DNA of 64,000 bases, taken from Acidobacteriota bacterium (GTDB taxonomy: Bacteria; Acidobacteriota; Vicinamibacteria; Vicinamibacterales; 2-12-FULL-66-21). The stretch lies in NCBI GenBank assembly GCA_003222675.1, contig QHWT01000049.1, positions 41,257-105,256 on the forward strand. The letters run 5' to 3'. Both the position numbers and the translations under genes were made by a program. A model generated the notes under the pieces. That model saw only the letters and a list, made by a program, of their open reading frames with translations. It did not search any database and was not told the origin of the DNA. Each line of letters starts with the position of its first letter. Positions within the stretch are counted from its first letter, which is position 1. Positions 7,964 through 18,903 of the stretch are shown in pieces.

Positions 7964-10900
7964 ATGTCCTTTGCAGCATTTTGCGTCCGTCGCCCGGCCT
8001 TCACGACGATGCTCGTCATGATGTTCGTTGTGACGGGCATCTTCTCGTTCCGCGAGCTGAGCGTCGACCTGCTGCCGAAGGCAGACCCGGCGACGGTGCA
8101 GGTCTCGATCAACCTCCCCGGCGCGAGCCCGGACGAGTTGAACAGCTCGGTCGTCGAGCCGACGGAGCAGTCGCTCAGCAGCATCGCCGGCATCGACGAG
8201 ATGAACGCGCGCATTTTCGAGGGACAGGCGCGGATCATCCTGAAGTTCATCCTCGAGCGCGACATCAACGATGCGGCGCAGGACGTGCGCGAGAAGGTCG
8301 CACAGGCGATCAAGGATCTGCCGCCGGAAGTGGAGCCGCCCGTCATCACGAAAGTCGATCCCGATGCCGATCCGGTGATCAGCTTCGCGCTGTCAGGGCC
8401 GCTGGGGATCCGCGCGCTGACCGAGATTGCCGACAAGCAGATCCGCCGCGGCATCGAAACAGTTGACGGCGTCGGCGAGGTGACAATCTCCGGCGGCCAC
8501 GCGCGCGAGATCCACATCGTCCTCGACATCGGCAAGCTGAACGCGCACGGCCTGACGGTGGACAAAGTGCGCGACGCGATCGTCTCGGAAAACGTGGAAA
8601 TCCCCGGCGGGCGCATTCAGCAGGGAGACGCCGAGCTCACGCTGCGTACGCTCGGCCGCCTCGAATCATCCGAGCAGTTCACCAATGTCGTGGTCGCGAC
8701 GGTGGCGGGGACGCCGATCCGCCTGCGCGATGTGGCCACGGTCGAGGACACGACCGAGGAGGCACGCACGTCCGCCTTCTTCGACGGCGCGCGCACGGTT
8801 GTCATGGATGTTCGCCGGCAGTCGGGTCAGAACACGGTTCAAGTCGTCGAGGCGGTTCGCGACAAGCTCGCGCAGCTCCAGCGCGCGCTGCCGCCGGAGG
8901 TGAAGGTCACCGTCACGCGCGACGACTCGAACTTCATTCACGCGTCGATCTCGTCGCTCGAGGAACACCTGATCCTCGGCAGCCTCCTGGCAAGCCTCGT
9001 CATCATGGCGTTCATCAGGAACCTCCGGGTGGTGTTCGTCGCCTCGCTGGCGATCCCCGCCTCGATTATTGCCAGCTTTGCGCTGGTCCGAGCCGCCGGG
9101 TTCACGCTGAACAGCATGACGCTCCTCGCGCTCACACTCGCCGTCGGCATCGTCATCGACGATGCGATCGTGGTGCTGGAGAACGTCTTCCGTCACATGG
9201 AAGAGGAGGGCACGCCGCCGTTCCAGGCCGCGATCGATGGAACACGCGAAGTCACGCTTGCCGTCGTCGCGACCTCCGTGTCGCTGATCGTCATCTTCCT
9301 GCCGGTCGCGTTCATGACCGGCTACACGCAGCGCTTCATCTACCCATTCGGGTTCACCATGGCGTTCGCCGTCATGGTGTCGCTGCTCGTCAGCCTGACG
9401 CTGACCCCGATGCTGAGCGCGCGCATGCTGCGCAGCGACGGACGCGTGCATCGACATGGAGAAGGATTCTTCGGGCGCGTGGACGCCGTCTACCGGCGCT
9501 GCCTGGAATGGTCGCTCGATCACCGCGCGGTGATCGTCGCGGTGAGCCTGCTGGTGTTCGCGTCGACGTTTGTCTTGAGCCGCATGATCGGGCGATCGTT
9601 CCTGCCCAACGAGGACATGGGCGAGTTCCAGCTGGTGGTCGATTCGCCCGAGGGGACGTCGCTGCAGGGCATGGAGAAGATCGTGCTCGGCCTGACGCCA
9701 AAGCTGCTGGCGCTGCCCGGCGTCGCGCACGTGATGCCGACAATCTTCGAGCGCGTCAATCACTCGCACATCTTCATCGAGCTGCGGCCGCTCGGCGAGC
9801 GCAAGATCACGCAGGACCAAGTTGCGGACAAGGTCCGCACGCTGATGCTCGAGTATCCGAGCTACAAGCCGTCGGTTCTGATCAGGACGCCGCTCGGAGG
9901 CGGTGAGTCCTCGTTCTATCCAATCCAGCTGAATCTGATGGGGCCGGATCTGCGCCAGCTCTCGAACTATTCGCTGCGGGTTCTCGCCGACGTGCAGCGC
10001 ATGCCGTTCATCAGCGACTCGAAGTCGGCGGTGAACCTGAGCAACCCGGAGCTGCGGGTCGCAGTCGATCGCCAGCGCGCGGCGGATCTCGGCGTGCGGA
10101 TCTCGGATCTCGCGCGCGCGCTGCGGCTGATGGTGAGCGGCGAGGATGAAATCTCCAGCTATCGCGAGAACGGCGAGCGCTACCCGGTGAAGATCCGCGT
10201 GCGCGAGGATCAGCGCTCGGATGCGGCAGGTATCGGGAGCCTGATGGTGCCTTCGTCACGCGGCGAACCCGTCCGGGTCGACAATGTTGCCCGGCTCGAA
10301 CGCGGCTTCGGCCCGACCGTCATCCAGCGGTTCAACCGTCAGTTCTCGGTTGCCGTGTTTGCCGACGTGAAGCCGGGTCAGCCGCTCGACGCCGCGCTGC
10401 GCGCCATCACCGCATCCGCCAGCACGCTCGATCTGCCACCCGGCTACTCGTTCAAGCTGACGGGTCAAGCCAAGCTGCTCGACGAGACGACCAACAACAT
10501 GGTGCTCGCGCTGACGCTCGCGAGCATCTTCATTTATATGGTGCTGGCCATGCAGTTCGAGAGCTTCGTGCAGCCGCTGGTGATCATGACGGCGCTGCCG
10601 CTGTCGGTGCCCTTCGCGCTGCTGACGCTCTGGATGACGGGCCGCGTGCTGAACCTGTGGAGCGCGCTCGGCGTGCTCCTGCTGCTCGGGATCGTGAAGA
10701 AGAACTCGATCCTGCAGGTGGACTACACCAACGTCCTGCGGCGGCAGGGGATGCCGCTGCGCGAAGCGCTGGTGCAGGCGTCGGAGACGCGCCTGCGGCC
10801 GATCCTGATGACGACCGCCGCCATCATCGCGGGCCTCATCCCGACGGCGCTGGGCGTCGGCGCCGGCGCCACCGAGCGCGCCGACATCGCCGTGACGATC

Positions 10901-11062
10901 GTCGGGGGCCAGTCGCTGTGCCTGTTCCTGACGCTGCTGCTCGTCCCGGTGAGTTATTCGCTCGCCGAAGAAGGCGTCGAGCGCGGGCGCCATCCCTGGC
11001 GCGCTCGACGCAATCGTCAATCCCTGATCCCTGATCCGGAATCCCTTATCCCAAATCGCTAA
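7964..11062 (+). CDS. RND efflux transporter permease (HAE1/AcrB-like)
   Basis: 1032 aa; MSFAAFCVRRPAFTTMLVMMFVVTGIFSFRELSVDLLPKADPATVQV..., GIVIDDAIVVLENVFRHMEEEG, FALLTLWMTGRVLNLWSALGVLLLLGIVKKN. Confidence 0.95.
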   Translation: MSFAAFCVRRPAFTTMLVMMFVVTGIFSFRELSVDLLPKADPATVQVSINLPGASPDELNSSVVEPTEQSLSSIAGIDEMNARIFEGQARIILKFILERDINDAAQDVREKVAQAIKDLPPEVEPPVITKVDPDADPVISFALSGPLGIRALTEIADKQIRRGIETVDGVGEVTISGGHAREIHIVLDIGKLNAHGLTVDKVRDAIVSENVEIPGGRIQQGDAELTLRTLGRLESSEQFTNVVVATVAGTPIRLRDVATVEDTTEEARTSAFFDGARTVVMDVRRQSGQNTVQVVEAVRDKLAQLQRALPPEVKVTVTRDDSNFIHASISSLEEHLILGSLLASLVIMAFIRNLRVVFVASLAIPASIIASFALVRAAGFTLNSMTLLALTLAVGIVIDDAIVVLENVFRHMEEEGTPPFQAAIDGTREVTLAVVATSVSLIVIFLPVAFMTGYTQRFIYPFGFTMAFAVMVSLLVSLTLTPMLSARMLRSDGRVHRHGEGFFGRVDAVYRRCLEWSLDHRAVIVAVSLLVFASTFVLSRMIGRSFLPNEDMGEFQLVVDSPEGTSLQGMEKIVLGLTPKLLALPGVAHVMPTIFERVNHSHIFIELRPLGERKITQDQVADKVRTLMLEYPSYKPSVLIRTPLGGGESSFYPIQLNLMGPDLRQLSNYSLRVLADVQRMPFISDSKSAVNLSNPELRVAVDRQRAADLGVRISDLARALRLMVSGEDEISSYRENGERYPVKIRVREDQRSDAAGIGSLMVPSSRGEPVRVDNVARLERGFGPTVIQRFNRQFSVAVFADVKPGQPLDAALRAITASASTLDLPPGYSFKLTGQAKLLDETTNNMVLALTLASIFIYMVLAMQFESFVQPLVIMTALPLSVPFALLTLWMTGRVLNLWSALGVLLLLGIVKKNSILQVDYTNVLRRQGMPLREALVQASETRLRPILMTTAAIIAGLIPTALGVGAGATERADIAVTIVGGQSLCLFLTLLLVPVSYSLAEEGVERGRHPWRARRNRQSLIPDPESLIPNR

Positions 11063-11182
11063 TCCCCAATCGACGATCGACGATCCAGGATCTTGATCGA
11101 CGATCCGGGATCACGATCGACGATCGCCGATTCAGGGATAACGATTGAGGATGAGGGATCCCGGATCAGGGATTGACGATTG
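11020..11182. repeat. Degenerate heptamer array, core GATCCNN / AATCCCN
   Basis: GATCCCT GATCCGG AATCCCT TATCCCA AATCGCT AATCCCC AATCGAC GATCGAC GATCCAG ...; contains the stop codons of both convergent genes. Confidence 0.8.
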
Positions 11183-11783
11183 ATGTCGTCAATTCGACGC
11201 CGTCGGGCGTCTTCACCGACTTCGCCAGAATCGCCGCTTTGATTTCGAGGTGCTTGACCACATCGGGCGTCAGCCCCGCCGGCCATGAGCCGTCCGCGCT
11301 CACCTGCATTCCGAGCAACGTACGGGCGACCCCAGAGATCGTCACGGTCGCGCCGACGAGCAGCGCCGGCGAGACGCGCAGCGTGGTGCCCCTGGTGAAC
11401 ACCAGAACGCGGGCGCGATTCCCGGTGAGTGGGGGCAGCTCCCTTTGCGAGTCGACAAGAATCACGCTCGGCGCCAACACCCCCACGACGCGGGCATAGG
11501 GCACTTCAACGGACTGTCCCGCAATGGAATCGATATGGTACGCCAGCATTTCCGGACGGACGGCAAGGGGCAATTGTTCAGCGCGCAGCTTCGACGGACG
11601 GCGTTCCCGGCACTCCGGCGGCGCGGGAACTGGCGCGATGACGATACGTGCGTCCTCCGGACGATCGCCCGGGATCACGTGGCCGATGACAATCACGTCG
11701 CACGGGTCCTGTTCAGCGCGCACACGGTCGCCTGGAAGACCGATCAACAACAACGCCGCAATCGCCGGTCCAGGTGATCTCAT
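11166..11783 (-). CDS. Hypothetical secreted protein
   Basis: 205 aa ORF with hydrophobic N-terminus; start uncertain. Confidence 0.55.
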   Translation of the reverse strand: MRSPGPAIAALLLIGLPGDRVRAEQDPCDVIVIGHVIPGDRPEDARIVIAPVPAPPECRERRPSKLRAEQLPLAVRPEMLAYHIDSIAGQSVEVPYARVVGVLAPSVILVDSQRELPPLTGNRARVLVFTRGTTLRVSPALLVGATVTISGVARTLLGMQVSADGSWPAGLTPDVVKHLEIKAAILAKSVKTPDGVELTTSIVNP

Positions 11784-11875
11784 GACGACCTCCTTTGGAC
11801 TTTGCGGTTCATGGGTTCGAACTGCTCAACGCGGTATGATGACTCTCTCGTTGCCGGTGCGAAAGGTGGTTCACC

Positions 11876-12742
11876 ATGCGTCCGGCCCGGCTCACCCTCT
11901 GTCTGCGTATTGTCACACTGTTGCTGCTTCCGGCGACAGTCAGCGCTCAGGATTGGTCCCAACCCTGGGCTGATCCGCAGGACCGACCGCCACGCGTGGA
12001 CCTCAGTGCATCAGGTGGGTTTCTCGTGCCGACGGGCTGGAGCAACCTCGTGCTCCTCGGATCGATTTCCTCTGCAACGGGCATTCTCGAGCAGGTCCTC
12101 ACGCGCGATCTGCGGGTCGAGCCGAAGACAGAGTTCAACGGTGCCGCGACCTACTGGAGAGGCCGGTACGGATTCCGAACACAAGTCGGCTTTTCACGTT
12201 CGTCTCTCACCATCGGCGGAGCCCCGCTCGGGACAAGCCAGTCGCCGCTGGATGGTACAGCATCGATCGGCATCGAAACCTGGCTCTATGACGTGGGAGG
12301 GTCGATCGGGTTTGTCGACTACCGACCGGAACGGATGGTCTGGCCCTATGGATTCTTTGGGGTCGGGGGTGTGACGTACAACCCGAAAACACCGGTGAGT
12401 CCGCCGCTCACGTTCATCGAACACAGCCCGACGCTGCCTCCGAACACCGTCATCGTCATCAGGGACAGCAGCCGTCAGTTCGTCCTGGCCGTCGATGAAC
12501 TGGGCGTTGAGACCGAGTTCGCGTTCAACTTCGGTGTCGGCACAGACTTCCGGCTGCCGCTCGGCCCCGGAGGTGTCGGATTGCGGCTCGAGATCTCGGA
12601 TCACGTGGCGCCATCGCCGCTGGGGCTGCGCATTCGCGAATTGTCAGCGTTCGGAGGGCTCGGGCCCGACGATAGCGTGCGGTTCGGTCTCGTGCATCAC
12701 CTCAGCGCTACGGCAGGATTCGTCGTGCATATCGGCCGATGA
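11876..12742 (+). CDS. Predicted outer-membrane beta-barrel protein
   Basis: Signal peptide MRPARLTLCLRIVTLLLLPATVSAQ, Gly/aromatic-rich alternating pattern (GVGTDFRLPLGPGGVGLRLEISDHV). Confidence 0.6.
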   Translation: MRPARLTLCLRIVTLLLLPATVSAQDWSQPWADPQDRPPRVDLSASGGFLVPTGWSNLVLLGSISSATGILEQVLTRDLRVEPKTEFNGAATYWRGRYGFRTQVGFSRSSLTIGGAPLGTSQSPLDGTASIGIETWLYDVGGSIGFVDYRPERMVWPYGFFGVGGVTYNPKTPVSPPLTFIEHSPTLPPNTVIVIRDSSRQFVLAVDELGVETEFAFNFGVGTDFRLPLGPGGVGLRLEISDHVAPSPLGLRIRELSAFGGLGPDDSVRFGLVHHLSATAGFVVHIGR

Positions 12743-15700
12743 TCCGCACCCGGCATTCGCTCAGCAGGTCGTACACCGATGGAATGACGATCAACGTGAG
12801 GATCGTCGACGTCAGGACCCCGCCAATCGCGACGCGGCCGAGCGGCGCGCGGAAGTCTCCCCCTTCGCCGAGACCGAGTGCCACCGGCACCATGCCTGCC
12901 ATCAGCGCAAATGTCGTCATGAGGATCGGGCGGAGCCGCAGCCGGCCGGCCTCGGCAATGGCGGTCCGTCGATCGACGCCGTTCCGTTCGGCGGTTTTGG
13001 CGAGATCGATCATCAGGATCGCGTTTTTCGCGACGATGCCCATCAGCATGAGCAGACCGATCATGCTCATGATGTTCAACGTCGAGCCGGTCAGCGCCAG
13101 CGCCAGCATCGCGCCGACGAGCGACAGCGGCAGCGAGAGCATGACGGCCAGTGGATCGAGGAACGATCCGAACTGGACCACGTGCACGAAATACATCAGC
13201 ACCACGCCGATCGTCAGCGATATGAGGATGCGGCGGAACACACCGCGCTGATCTTCGCGCTCGCCTCCATGTGACACGTCGTAGCCGCGGGGAAAACGCA
13301 CGGCTCGAGTGCGCTGGTTGAATTCCCCGATCACCGCGCTGAGCGCGCGTCCTTCCGTATTGGCCTGCACGTAGATGACGCGCTCTCGATTGAGATGATC
13401 GATCCGCGCCGGTCCGGTGGCGCGCGCCACGCGCGCGATGTGGCCGAGCGGCATCAATGTCGGCGCGCCCTCGGCGCGCGCGACGTCGATGGGCATCGAC
13501 TCCAGGCTGGCCACGCGCTCGCGCGCCTCGGGATTCAGGCGCACGGTGACGTGGCGGATCTCGCCGATCGGATCGATCCAGTCGCCGGCATCAACACCGG
13601 AAAACGCCGTCCGCAGCGCCCGCCCGACCTGTCCGGCGGTTATGCCGAGCGACCCGGCAAGCGGCCGATCGAGTTGCACGTCGAGCTCGGGCTGTTCTTC
13701 CTTCATCGACAGCCCGACATCGACGGCGCCCGGCACGCTGCACAGGATGTCGCCAAGCTGCCGGCCGATGCGCTGCAGCTCCACTGTGTCCGACCCCCGC
13801 AGCTGAACTTGAATCTGTTTGGCGTTCCGGACGATGTCGGCGCTCACCCATGCCGTCACGCCGCCGACGCGCTGAAGCTCGCCGCGAAGCTCCTGCTCCA
13901 CGGCGCGTTGCTGTCGTTGACGCGCCGTTCTGGGCTTCAGACGAACGTACAGATTGCCCTCGTTCACCGCGGTCGCGTGCGGATCGAATGCGGTGCTGCG
14001 GCCGATCGTCGCGTACGTGTACTCGACCTCCGGCAGCGCACGCACGAGACGTCCGAGCTCCTGCGCCTTCGACTTCGCATACGTCAGGCTCGACCCGGGC
14101 GGCGTCTCGACGACAACGTTGAATTCAGAGATATCGTGCTCGGGCAGGAACGCGGCGCCGATCACGCCGAAGGCGGGCAGCGCCAGCGTCGCGACGAGTG
14201 CGAGCGCGGCAATCGCGATGGTCGACGCGCGATGATCCAGCGCCCACGCGACCAGCGCCCCGTAACGCTCCGCCTGATGGTTGAACCACCCATTGAAGCG
14301 ATCGAGCGTACGGCGCATCCCTCCGCCGGCATCTCTGGGCCGCCGCGGATCCGCCCAATGGGCCGACAGCATCGGATCGACGGAAAACGACACGAAGAGC
14401 GAGACCAGCACCGAGCAGGCAATCGTCAGCGCGAAGGGCGCGAACCACTGCTGCGCCACTCCGCCCATGAACGCAACGGGCACGAATACCGCGATGATCG
14501 CCAAGGTCGTCGCTGCGACGGCGAGTCCGATCTGATTGGTGCCCTGGTGCGCCGCTGTCATCGGATCGGCGCCGGTCTCGAGGTGACGCACGATGTTCTC
14601 CCGCACGACGATCGCGTCGTCTATCAGGATGCCGATCGCAAGAGAGAGCCCGAGCAGTGACATCGTGTTCAGCGTGAATCCGCAGGCCCACACGGCGATG
14701 AACGCGGCCAATACCGAGATCGGCAGCGCCACCGCCGTAATCACCGTCGACCGCGACGAGTTGAGGAAGAGAAACACGACCGCAACCGTAAGGGCCGCCC
14801 CGATAATGAGCGCGAGCTCGACGTCGCGCACCGATCGGTTGACGTGCAGCGAGGCGTCGCGCACGACCCGGAGTTGCACGTCGCCCGGCAAAGTCGTGCG
14901 GATCTGATCGACGGCGCGGCGCACCCGCTCGGCAACGCTCAACGTGCTGGCCTCTTGCGACTTCAGGATGTCGATGCCAACAGCCTGCTCGTCGTTGAAG
15001 AGCGCGCTCGAGCGCGGCTCTTCGGTGCCGTCCCGCACGGTCGCGACCTCACCGAGACGAACGAGCCGGCCTCCCGCCTGTCCAATCGCGAGCTGCGCAA
15101 AATCTTCGGGACGTTCCAGCCGGCCGCGCAGCCGGATGGTGCGTTCTTCCATCGGGCCGGTCAGACGTCCAACCGGTGTCGAGACGTTCTGCGCCTGCAG
15201 TGCCTCGACGACGTGGCCGATGCTCATGCCGGAGGCCTGCAGCGCGTTGGGTCGCAATTCCACCGTGAGCTCCCGCGCGAGGCCGCCGACCACCTGCGCG
15301 GATGCGACGCCGGGAATGCCGCGGAGCTGCCGCACGATCCCTGGATCGACCATCCCGGTCAGCTCCGGCACGCCGCGCGCCGCCGACGACAGCGTCAGCG
15401 ATATCACGGGCAGGTCCGTCGGATCGCCGCGCTTGAGCACCGGCTCTTCCATCTCGGCCGGCAGGTCGCGGCGGATCGGTCCAATCTCGTCGCGAATCCG
15501 CTGCATGGCTGCTTGCACGTCCGTGCCGAAGGCGAACCGGACGATCACAATCGCCTGGCTGTCGAGCGCGGACGAGGTGATCCGCGTGACGCCGCCGATG
15601 CCGGCCATGCGCTCCTCGAAGCGATCGACGATCTCGCGCTCCACGGTTTCCGGCGGCGCGCCTGGATACGCGGCCGTGACGACCACGACCAGCGGTTGCA

Positions 15701-15818
15701 CGTCGGGGAACTCGTCGACGTGGAGTCGCGCCAGCGCCACGATGCCGAAGGAGGCGACCGCCAGCATCGCGACGATGGTGACAATCGGGCGGCGTATCGC
15801 GTAACCGGAGATCAACAT
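12708..15818 (-). CDS. RND efflux transporter permease
   Basis: MLISGYAIRRPIVTIVAMLAVASFGIVALARLHVDEFPDVQPLVVVV...; AIGILIDDAIVVRENIVRHLETG. 3' end overlaps the convergent 11876..12742 gene. Confidence 0.94.
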   Translation of the reverse strand: MLISGYAIRRPIVTIVAMLAVASFGIVALARLHVDEFPDVQPLVVVVTAAYPGAPPETVEREIVDRFEERMAGIGGVTRITSSALDSQAIVIVRFAFGTDVQAAMQRIRDEIGPIRRDLPAEMEEPVLKRGDPTDLPVISLTLSSAARGVPELTGMVDPGIVRQLRGIPGVASAQVVGGLARELTVELRPNALQASGMSIGHVVEALQAQNVSTPVGRLTGPMEERTIRLRGRLERPEDFAQLAIGQAGGRLVRLGEVATVRDGTEEPRSSALFNDEQAVGIDILKSQEASTLSVAERVRRAVDQIRTTLPGDVQLRVVRDASLHVNRSVRDVELALIIGAALTVAVVFLFLNSSRSTVITAVALPISVLAAFIAVWACGFTLNTMSLLGLSLAIGILIDDAIVVRENIVRHLETGADPMTAAHQGTNQIGLAVAATTLAIIAVFVPVAFMGGVAQQWFAPFALTIACSVLVSLFVSFSVDPMLSAHWADPRRPRDAGGGMRRTLDRFNGWFNHQAERYGALVAWALDHRASTIAIAALALVATLALPAFGVIGAAFLPEHDISEFNVVVETPPGSSLTYAKSKAQELGRLVRALPEVEYTYATIGRSTAFDPHATAVNEGNLYVRLKPRTARQRQQRAVEQELRGELQRVGGVTAWVSADIVRNAKQIQVQLRGSDTVELQRIGRQLGDILCSVPGAVDVGLSMKEEQPELDVQLDRPLAGSLGITAGQVGRALRTAFSGVDAGDWIDPIGEIRHVTVRLNPEARERVASLESMPIDVARAEGAPTLMPLGHIARVARATGPARIDHLNRERVIYVQANTEGRALSAVIGEFNQRTRAVRFPRGYDVSHGGEREDQRGVFRRILISLTIGVVLMYFVHVVQFGSFLDPLAVMLSLPLSLVGAMLALALTGSTLNIMSMIGLLMLMGIVAKNAILMIDLAKTAERNGVDRRTAIAEAGRLRLRPILMTTFALMAGMVPVALGLGEGGDFRAPLGRVAIGGVLTSTILTLIVIPSVYDLLSECRVRIIGRYARRILP

Positions 15819-15822
15819 GGAG

Positions 15823-16968
15823 TCACCGAAGCGCGGCGGTGCGCGAATCGCGCCGAAGCGCAACCGGCGTGCCCGACGGAATCGTCTGCGCGGGGCCGGT
15901 CAGGATCGAGTCGCCTTCCTCGACACCGAGCCGGATCTCCACGCGCGCGTCGCGCTCGTCGCGCAGTCCGACCGCGACCGGCACCCGCTCGACGCGCCCG
16001 GAGCGAAGCCGCGACACCCAGGCGCCCCGGTCATTCATCTCCACGGCGGTCGAGGGCACGACGAGGCCGTGGCGGCTCGCCGCGTCGATCCGCCCTTCCG
16101 CGAAGAGTCCGGCCACGAGCTGGCGCGACGTGTTCGGAACAGAAACGTAGATTCGCACCTGCCGCGTGACGGGATCGGCCGCCGGCGCGATGCGATCGAT
16201 GCGGCCGGCAAATCGTTGCCCGGAGTCGCCGCTCGTGCGGAACTCGACCGGGGCGCCGCGGCGCACCGCAGACAACGAGTCCGAGGGCACCGACGCCTCG
16301 AACTGCATACTCGAGGGATCGATGATCGTGACGAGCGGCGCGCCGGGCGCGACCACGTCGCCCGCATTTGCGGCGCGCTTGCTGACGACCCCGGAGAGCG
16401 GCGCGCGCACGGTCCGCTTTGCTGACTGATCGCTGCTGGTCGCCTGCCGCGCCTGTGCGTCTGCGAGCCGCGCCCGCGCCTCCTCGACCGACTGGTGCGC
16501 CGTGTCGAGATCCCGCCGAGGCAATAATCCTTCGGCGACGAGCGCCGCGGTTCTCTGCTCTTCGCGTTCAGCGGCGGTCACTCCCTGGCTCGTGGATCGC
16601 ACGCCCACTTCAGCGGATGCAACCGAATCGCGGAGCGCCGGCGCATCGATGCGGCAGAGCACTTGACCGCGCTGCACCGGCTGTCCTTCCTCGACGGTGA
16701 CGTCGTACACCGATCCCGCAACCTCGGCGCGCACGGTTGCCTCGCGCGACGCGCGCAGCTCTCCGGAGACTGCCGGTCCAGTGCTGATCGGCTCGCGGGT
16801 CACCGTCACGACATCGTCCGGTTCGATCGCGGTCGCGGCGGGGGCGGGATCCGTCGCCGGGCGATCCGGCGCGTCGCGGCAGCCGGTTGCCAGCAGAAGG
16901 CCCGCGAGCGACAGCGTGACGAAGACGCGCGCTGCGCCGGCGGTCATCGGAATTGAGATGCGCGTCAT
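15823..16968 (-). CDS. RND efflux periplasmic adaptor lipoprotein
   Basis: MTRISIPMTAGAARVFVTLSLAGLLLATGCRD lipobox; SGELRASREATVRAEVAGSVYDVTVEEGQPVQRGQVLCRID. Confidence 0.9.
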   Translation of the reverse strand: MTRISIPMTAGAARVFVTLSLAGLLLATGCRDAPDRPATDPAPAATAIEPDDVVTVTREPISTGPAVSGELRASREATVRAEVAGSVYDVTVEEGQPVQRGQVLCRIDAPALRDSVASAEVGVRSTSQGVTAAEREEQRTAALVAEGLLPRRDLDTAHQSVEEARARLADAQARQATSSDQSAKRTVRAPLSGVVSKRAANAGDVVAPGAPLVTIIDPSSMQFEASVPSDSLSAVRRGAPVEFRTSGDSGQRFAGRIDRIAPAADPVTRQVRIYVSVPNTSRQLVAGLFAEGRIDAASRHGLVVPSTAVEMNDRGAWVSRLRSGRVERVPVAVGLRDERDARVEIRLGVEEGDSILTGPAQTIPSGTPVALRRDSRTAALR

Positions 16969-17030
16969 GTGATATGCCTCCTGTTCACAACCGGACGCCC
17001 CACGCCTTGCGCGAAGCGCCCGGCCGTGGA

Positions 17031-18485
17031 CTAATTGCCTGTTACTGGCCTCCTCCTCCTGGCCCAACCACGAAGACGTGAGGATTCGCGGTCCCCATGA
17101 TCGTTTCGCTCGGCTGGATGATGCCTCGCGACTGCAGCGCGTCGGTAAGGCTCTTGTTCGCGTAAATCTGGCTGCCCGTCACCCCGACGACCCACTGACT
17201 CGGATCCAGCACGCCGGGCGCCCTGCAGCGCAGACGTGAGATCGTTGGCGTTCAACGCGGCCTGCGGATTCGTGTTCAGCGCCTGCACGAGCAACTGGAT
17301 CTGGTTGTCGTTCAGGATGTCGGAAAGGTTGACAATGACGTCCTGCACGTTGAGGTTCGCCTGCACCTGCACGCTCGCGAGCAGCTGCTGAACGTTCACA
17401 TTGACGAGCCCGCTCAGCAGCGCGTCACCACTGAGGCCGAACTGGTCGAGTGCGGCATTGGTCGTGGTGGTGTTGGATGCGCCCTGCGCGAAGCCGGCCG
17501 GTGGCGTGGATGTCCCGGGCAGGGTTGATGCGGGCATCGGAGACCCGGTCGCGCCAGGCACGGGGGACTGCGTCGATCCGGGCACCGGCGACTGTGTCGA
17601 TCCGGGCACCGGCGGCTGCGTCGCGCCGGGTGCCGGGCGTCCGATCGGGAACGTGATCGTCGGCGGCGTCATGGCGAACGAGCCGCCGAGCGTTGCGCTT
17701 CCGCTGATGCCCGATTGGCCCAGCCCGGCGTTCGCGGTGGTGCTGTTGCTCGGCGCCGTTCCGATGAACCCCGGCGTCGTCGACGTGTTGCTGACGGGTC
17801 GTGCGCCGGCCGCTGTCGTGGTGTTCGGTTTCGTGGCGCTCGGCGCCGTGGCATTCGTCGTCGTGCCGGTCGGCATCATCGCGCCGCTCGGTGCCGTGAC
17901 ACCCGGCGTCGGCGCAGCGCTCGGCGCGGCCGGCCTACGAAGCGCGGCATTGCGGGAGCCGCGCGATTTTCCGGGTCCGCGATCGAGGGCGACGTCCGTG
18001 TTCTTCCCGGGCGCCATTGGCACTCCGGACGCCGCTGGCGCTGCGGATGACGCAGCAGCTGCGGAGCACGTTGGCGCAAGCTGCCGGATGTATCGCACGC
18101 CCAGCTTCGACTTCGTCTTTACATCATGGTCCGCCGCCGCCCGCCGCCCGTGCGATGAGCCGTGCGGCATCACCATCCCGAACACTTCGACCTGCTGGCC
18201 GACATAGTCCTGAAAATCTTCAGGCGGCAAGCCAACAAGGCGCAGCGGTGTACCCGGCGCGACTGCGACGCCGGGTGGCGCCGCGGGATTGTTCCGATCG
18301 TCGATGACGTCGAGGATATATACGCTCGGCTGCGAAGCCGGCGCGACGCAGCCGACGACGGTGACGTCGCGAATCGCGGGGTTGCTCCCTCCGGTCACCG
18401 GAGCCGTCTGCGGTTGCTGGGCGAACACGGCCGCCCGCGTCATCACGCCGGCGGCCAGACACACACTTGTGCACACGGGTCGCAT
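17031..18485 (-). CDS. Hypothetical Pro/Thr-rich secreted protein, apparently frameshifted near 17218
   Basis: PGSTQSPVPGSTQSPVPGATGSP repeats; past ~17218 the other frame reads GVLDPSQWVVGVTGSQIYANKSLTDALQSRGIIQPSETIMGTANPHVFVVGPGGGGQ*. Confidence 0.6.
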   Translation of the reverse strand: MRPVCTSVCLAAGVMTRAAVFAQQPQTAPVTGGSNPAIRDVTVVGCVAPASQPSVYILDVIDDRNNPAAPPGVAVAPGTPLRLVGLPPEDFQDYVGQQVEVFGMVMPHGSSHGRRAAADHDVKTKSKLGVRYIRQLAPTCSAAAASSAAPAASGVPMAPGKNTDVALDRGPGKSRGSRNAALRRPAAPSAAPTPGVTAPSGAMMPTGTTTNATAPSATKPNTTTAAGARPVSNTSTTPGFIGTAPSNSTTANAGLGQSGISGSATLGGSFAMTPPTITFPIGRPAPGATQPPVPGSTQSPVPGSTQSPVPGATGSPMPASTLPGTSTPPAGFAQGASNTTTTNAALDQFGLSGDALLSGLVNVNVQQLLASVQVQANLNVQDVIVNLSDILNDNQIQLLVQALNTNPQAALNANDLTSALQGARRAGSESVGRRGDGQPDLREQEPYRRAAVARHHPAERNDHGDRESSRLRGWARRRRPVTGN

Positions 18486-18792
18486 GTTCGTTTCCCTCCT
18501 TGCTCCAGCGCGCGTCTGGCGCGGCCCGGATAGGCTGCGCGTGGGTCAGCGCGCGCGTTCGATGTTCAGTGGTGCAAGGCGGCGGCCGGCATGCATAAGC
18601 GTTCTAGCATGCACAATCAGAGGGCATGCTGAAGCGCTTTAGGATCGGCGGCCTTGGGCCGCGAATTTCCCGCGAGTCACCGCAATCGGGAGCAGGTGCG
18701 TATGCGGACGGAAACAGCGGGCACGCAGAAAAGTTCAGCGCTGGTTTGGCTGTGTCACCTATCCAGTCATCGATGCAAAAAATCTTACGTTG

Positions 18793-18897
18793 GTAGAAGT
18801 AGCCGGGTCTGAAGCCGGGCCCTGCACCATCCGGCGGGTCTAAAGACCCGCCCTCAGGTTGTGGAGTGATTGTAGGGCGCCTGTTCAGAGGCGCCGC
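18793..18897. repeat. REP-like hairpins (GGGTCTAAAGACCC family and GGCGCC-tgttcaga-GGCGCC)
   Basis: CGGCGGGTCTAAAGACCCGCC and GGCGCCTGTTCAGAGGCGCC read directly; just 3' of the acyl-CoA dehydrogenase stop. Confidence 0.8.
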
Positions 18898-18903
18898 CGG
18901 ACC